A stretch of DNA of 64,000 bases from Blastococcus xanthinilyticus (lineage in GTDB: Bacteria > Actinomycetota > Actinomycetes > Mycobacteriales > Geodermatophilaceae). The notes beneath the pieces are model-generated. The model ran no database searches, was not told where the DNA came from, and saw only the letters and a list, made by a program, of their open reading frames with translations. Position 1 is the stretch's first letter, and each line of letters begins with the position of its first letter. This document shows, in pieces, positions 63,215 to 64,000 of the stretch. The stretch spans positions 1 through 64,000 of the forward strand of contig NZ_VNHW01000010.1 in NCBI RefSeq assembly GCF_008124835.1. The letters are read 5' to 3'. Made by a program: the position numbers and the translations under genes.

Positions 63215-64000
63215 GTGACCGAACTGCTCTCCCTCCTCCTGGGCGTGGCCGTCGTGCTGGCGATCACCGCTGTCACCGGGTACTTCGTCGCGCAGGAGTT
63301 CGCCTACATGGCGGTCGACCGCGCCACGCTGGCCGCCCGCGCCGAGGCCGGTGACGCGGTCGCCACGCGAGCCCTGGCGGTCACCCGCCGCACCTCGTTC
63401 ATGCTGTCGGGCGCGCAGCTGGGCATCACCGTCACGGGACTGCTGGTCGGCTACGTCGCCGAGCCGCTGATCGGTGAGTCCCTCGGGGCGTTGCTCGGGG
63501 GCGTCGGCATCCCGACCGGGGTGGGCGTGGCTGTCGGTGCGGTGGCCGCGCTGCTGTTCTCCACCGTCGTGCAGATGCTGTTCGGCGAGCTGTTCCCGAA
63601 GAACCTCGCCATCGCCCGGCCCGAGCCGGTCGCCCGCTGGCTGGCCGCCTCCACGACGCTGTACCTCAAGGTGTTCGGCTGGCTGATCTGGGTGTTCGAC
63701 CAGGCATCCAACCTGCTGCTGCGGGCGCTGAAGATCGAGCCGGTGCACGACGTGGAGCACGCCGCGACCGCCCGCGATCTGGAGCACATCGTCGAGGAGT
63801 CCCGGGAGAGCGGGGATCTGCCCGCGGAGCTGTCGATGCTGGTCGACCGGATCCTGGACTTCCCCGACCGCACCGTCGAGCACGCGATGATCCCGCGGCC
63901 CCGGGTCGGCACCGTGGCGACGACCGACACGCTCGGCCGGCTGCGCGAGCTGATGGCGTCGGGCCACTCCCGCTACCCGGTGCTCGACGTCGGGACCGGT
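63215..64000 (+). CDS. CNNM/CBS hemolysin-family membrane protein (5' part, runs out of the window)
   Basis: At least 262 codons from GTG, still open at the window edge. The CNNM (DUF21) transmembrane domain covers residues 1-190: TGYFVAQEFAYMAVDRATLAAR, LSGAQLGITVTGLLVGYVAEP and GELFPKNLAIARPEPVA. A linker and the first CBS domain begin near VEHAMIPRPRV and LMASGHSRYPVL. The family is implicated in metal-ion (Mg2+/Co2+) efflux and is called hemolysin C-like. GGAGG occurs about ten bases or more before the GTG. Confidence 0.9.
   Translation, partial: MTELLSLLLGVAVVLAITAVTGYFVAQEFAYMAVDRATLAARAEAGDAVATRALAVTRRTSFMLSGAQLGITVTGLLVGYVAEPLIGESLGALLGGVGIPTGVGVAVGAVAALLFSTVVQMLFGELFPKNLAIARPEPVARWLAASTTLYLKVFGWLIWVFDQASNLLLRALKIEPVHDVEHAATARDLEHIVEESRESGDLPAELSMLVDRILDFPDRTVEHAMIPRPRVGTVATTDTLGRLRELMASGHSRYPVLDVGTG

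Overview
The window is chromosomal DNA from a very high-GC actinobacterium. Codon third positions are almost all G or C, GTG starts are common, and many genes show a -10 box placed 6-8 bases before the start codon (leaderless messages). The gene content fits Geodermatophilaceae or a near relative (Blastococcus, Modestobacter, Geodermatophilus): a DUF222/HNH endonuclease, SepH, an F420-dependent LLM oxidoreductase, an actinobacterial XPB helicase with its WYL-type partner, UdgX and many DUF-class membrane proteins. From memory, the series xpb, helicase-associated gene, cold-shock gene, MFS gene, MarR, TrmH-type methylase, DUF2530, sepH, serC, citA recurs in mycobacteria around Rv0861c-Rv0889c, so most of the window looks like conserved core and not a mobile island. 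The genus assignment is an inference.

Layout. 0.1-6.1 kb (minus): a VOC protein, a DEVH helicase and a three-gene molybdo-flavoprotein aldehyde/xanthine dehydrogenase operon. 6.1-10.7 kb (plus): a GNAT acetyltransferase, a PLP aminotransferase, a DUF222/HNH gene with an SOS-box-like operator over its promoter, and an orphan PIN-domain gene. 10.7-16.6 kb: XPB helicase, a DUF4037 protein, a DUF1648 membrane protein and the WYL/helicase-associated protein. 16.6-24.7 kb: small membrane proteins, an acyl-CoA synthetase, an EEP-family phosphohydrolase, a nucleotidyltransferase-fold protein, two tandem DUF202 genes, a cold-shock protein, a lipoprotein plus MFS pair, DUF3027 and DUF2530. 24.8-31.1 kb: a purine permease, a MarR/MFS pair, ThpR, an aldo/keto reductase and a thioesterase. 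31.2-37.8 kb: a TetR-ABC exporter operon with an operator-like repeat, a GGDEF/EAL protein, a TrmH-type RNA methylase, a stress protein and SepH. 38-46.4 kb: an S9 peptidase coupled to a circularly permuted ATP-grasp protein, a large hybrid sensor kinase, SerC and citrate synthase. 46.5-53.6 kb: PdxH with an MFS, UdgX, an ABC exporter, an LLM oxidoreductase and a TPR protein. 53.6-64 kb: PEP carboxylase plus an IMPase-like protein, an aminotransferase, a ferredoxin reductase, an ABM protein, a secreted DUF1906-like protein, a Nei glycosylase, a GNAT, tRNA-Arg(CCU) and the start of a CNNM/CBS membrane protein.

Themes. Genome maintenance is over-represented (SOS-linked HNH gene, XPB, WYL partner, UdgX, Nei). 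Genes are packed tightly. Of 13 tail-to-tail gene pairs, 11 have gaps of 12 bp or less, abut exactly, or overlap, and the only two with more than 100 bp between them each carry a long perfect or near-perfect hairpin. Three genes can only sensibly start at CTG, and each does so in a 4-base CTGA overlap with the preceding stop codon. I found no prophage, insertion sequence, CRISPR array or classical defence island.
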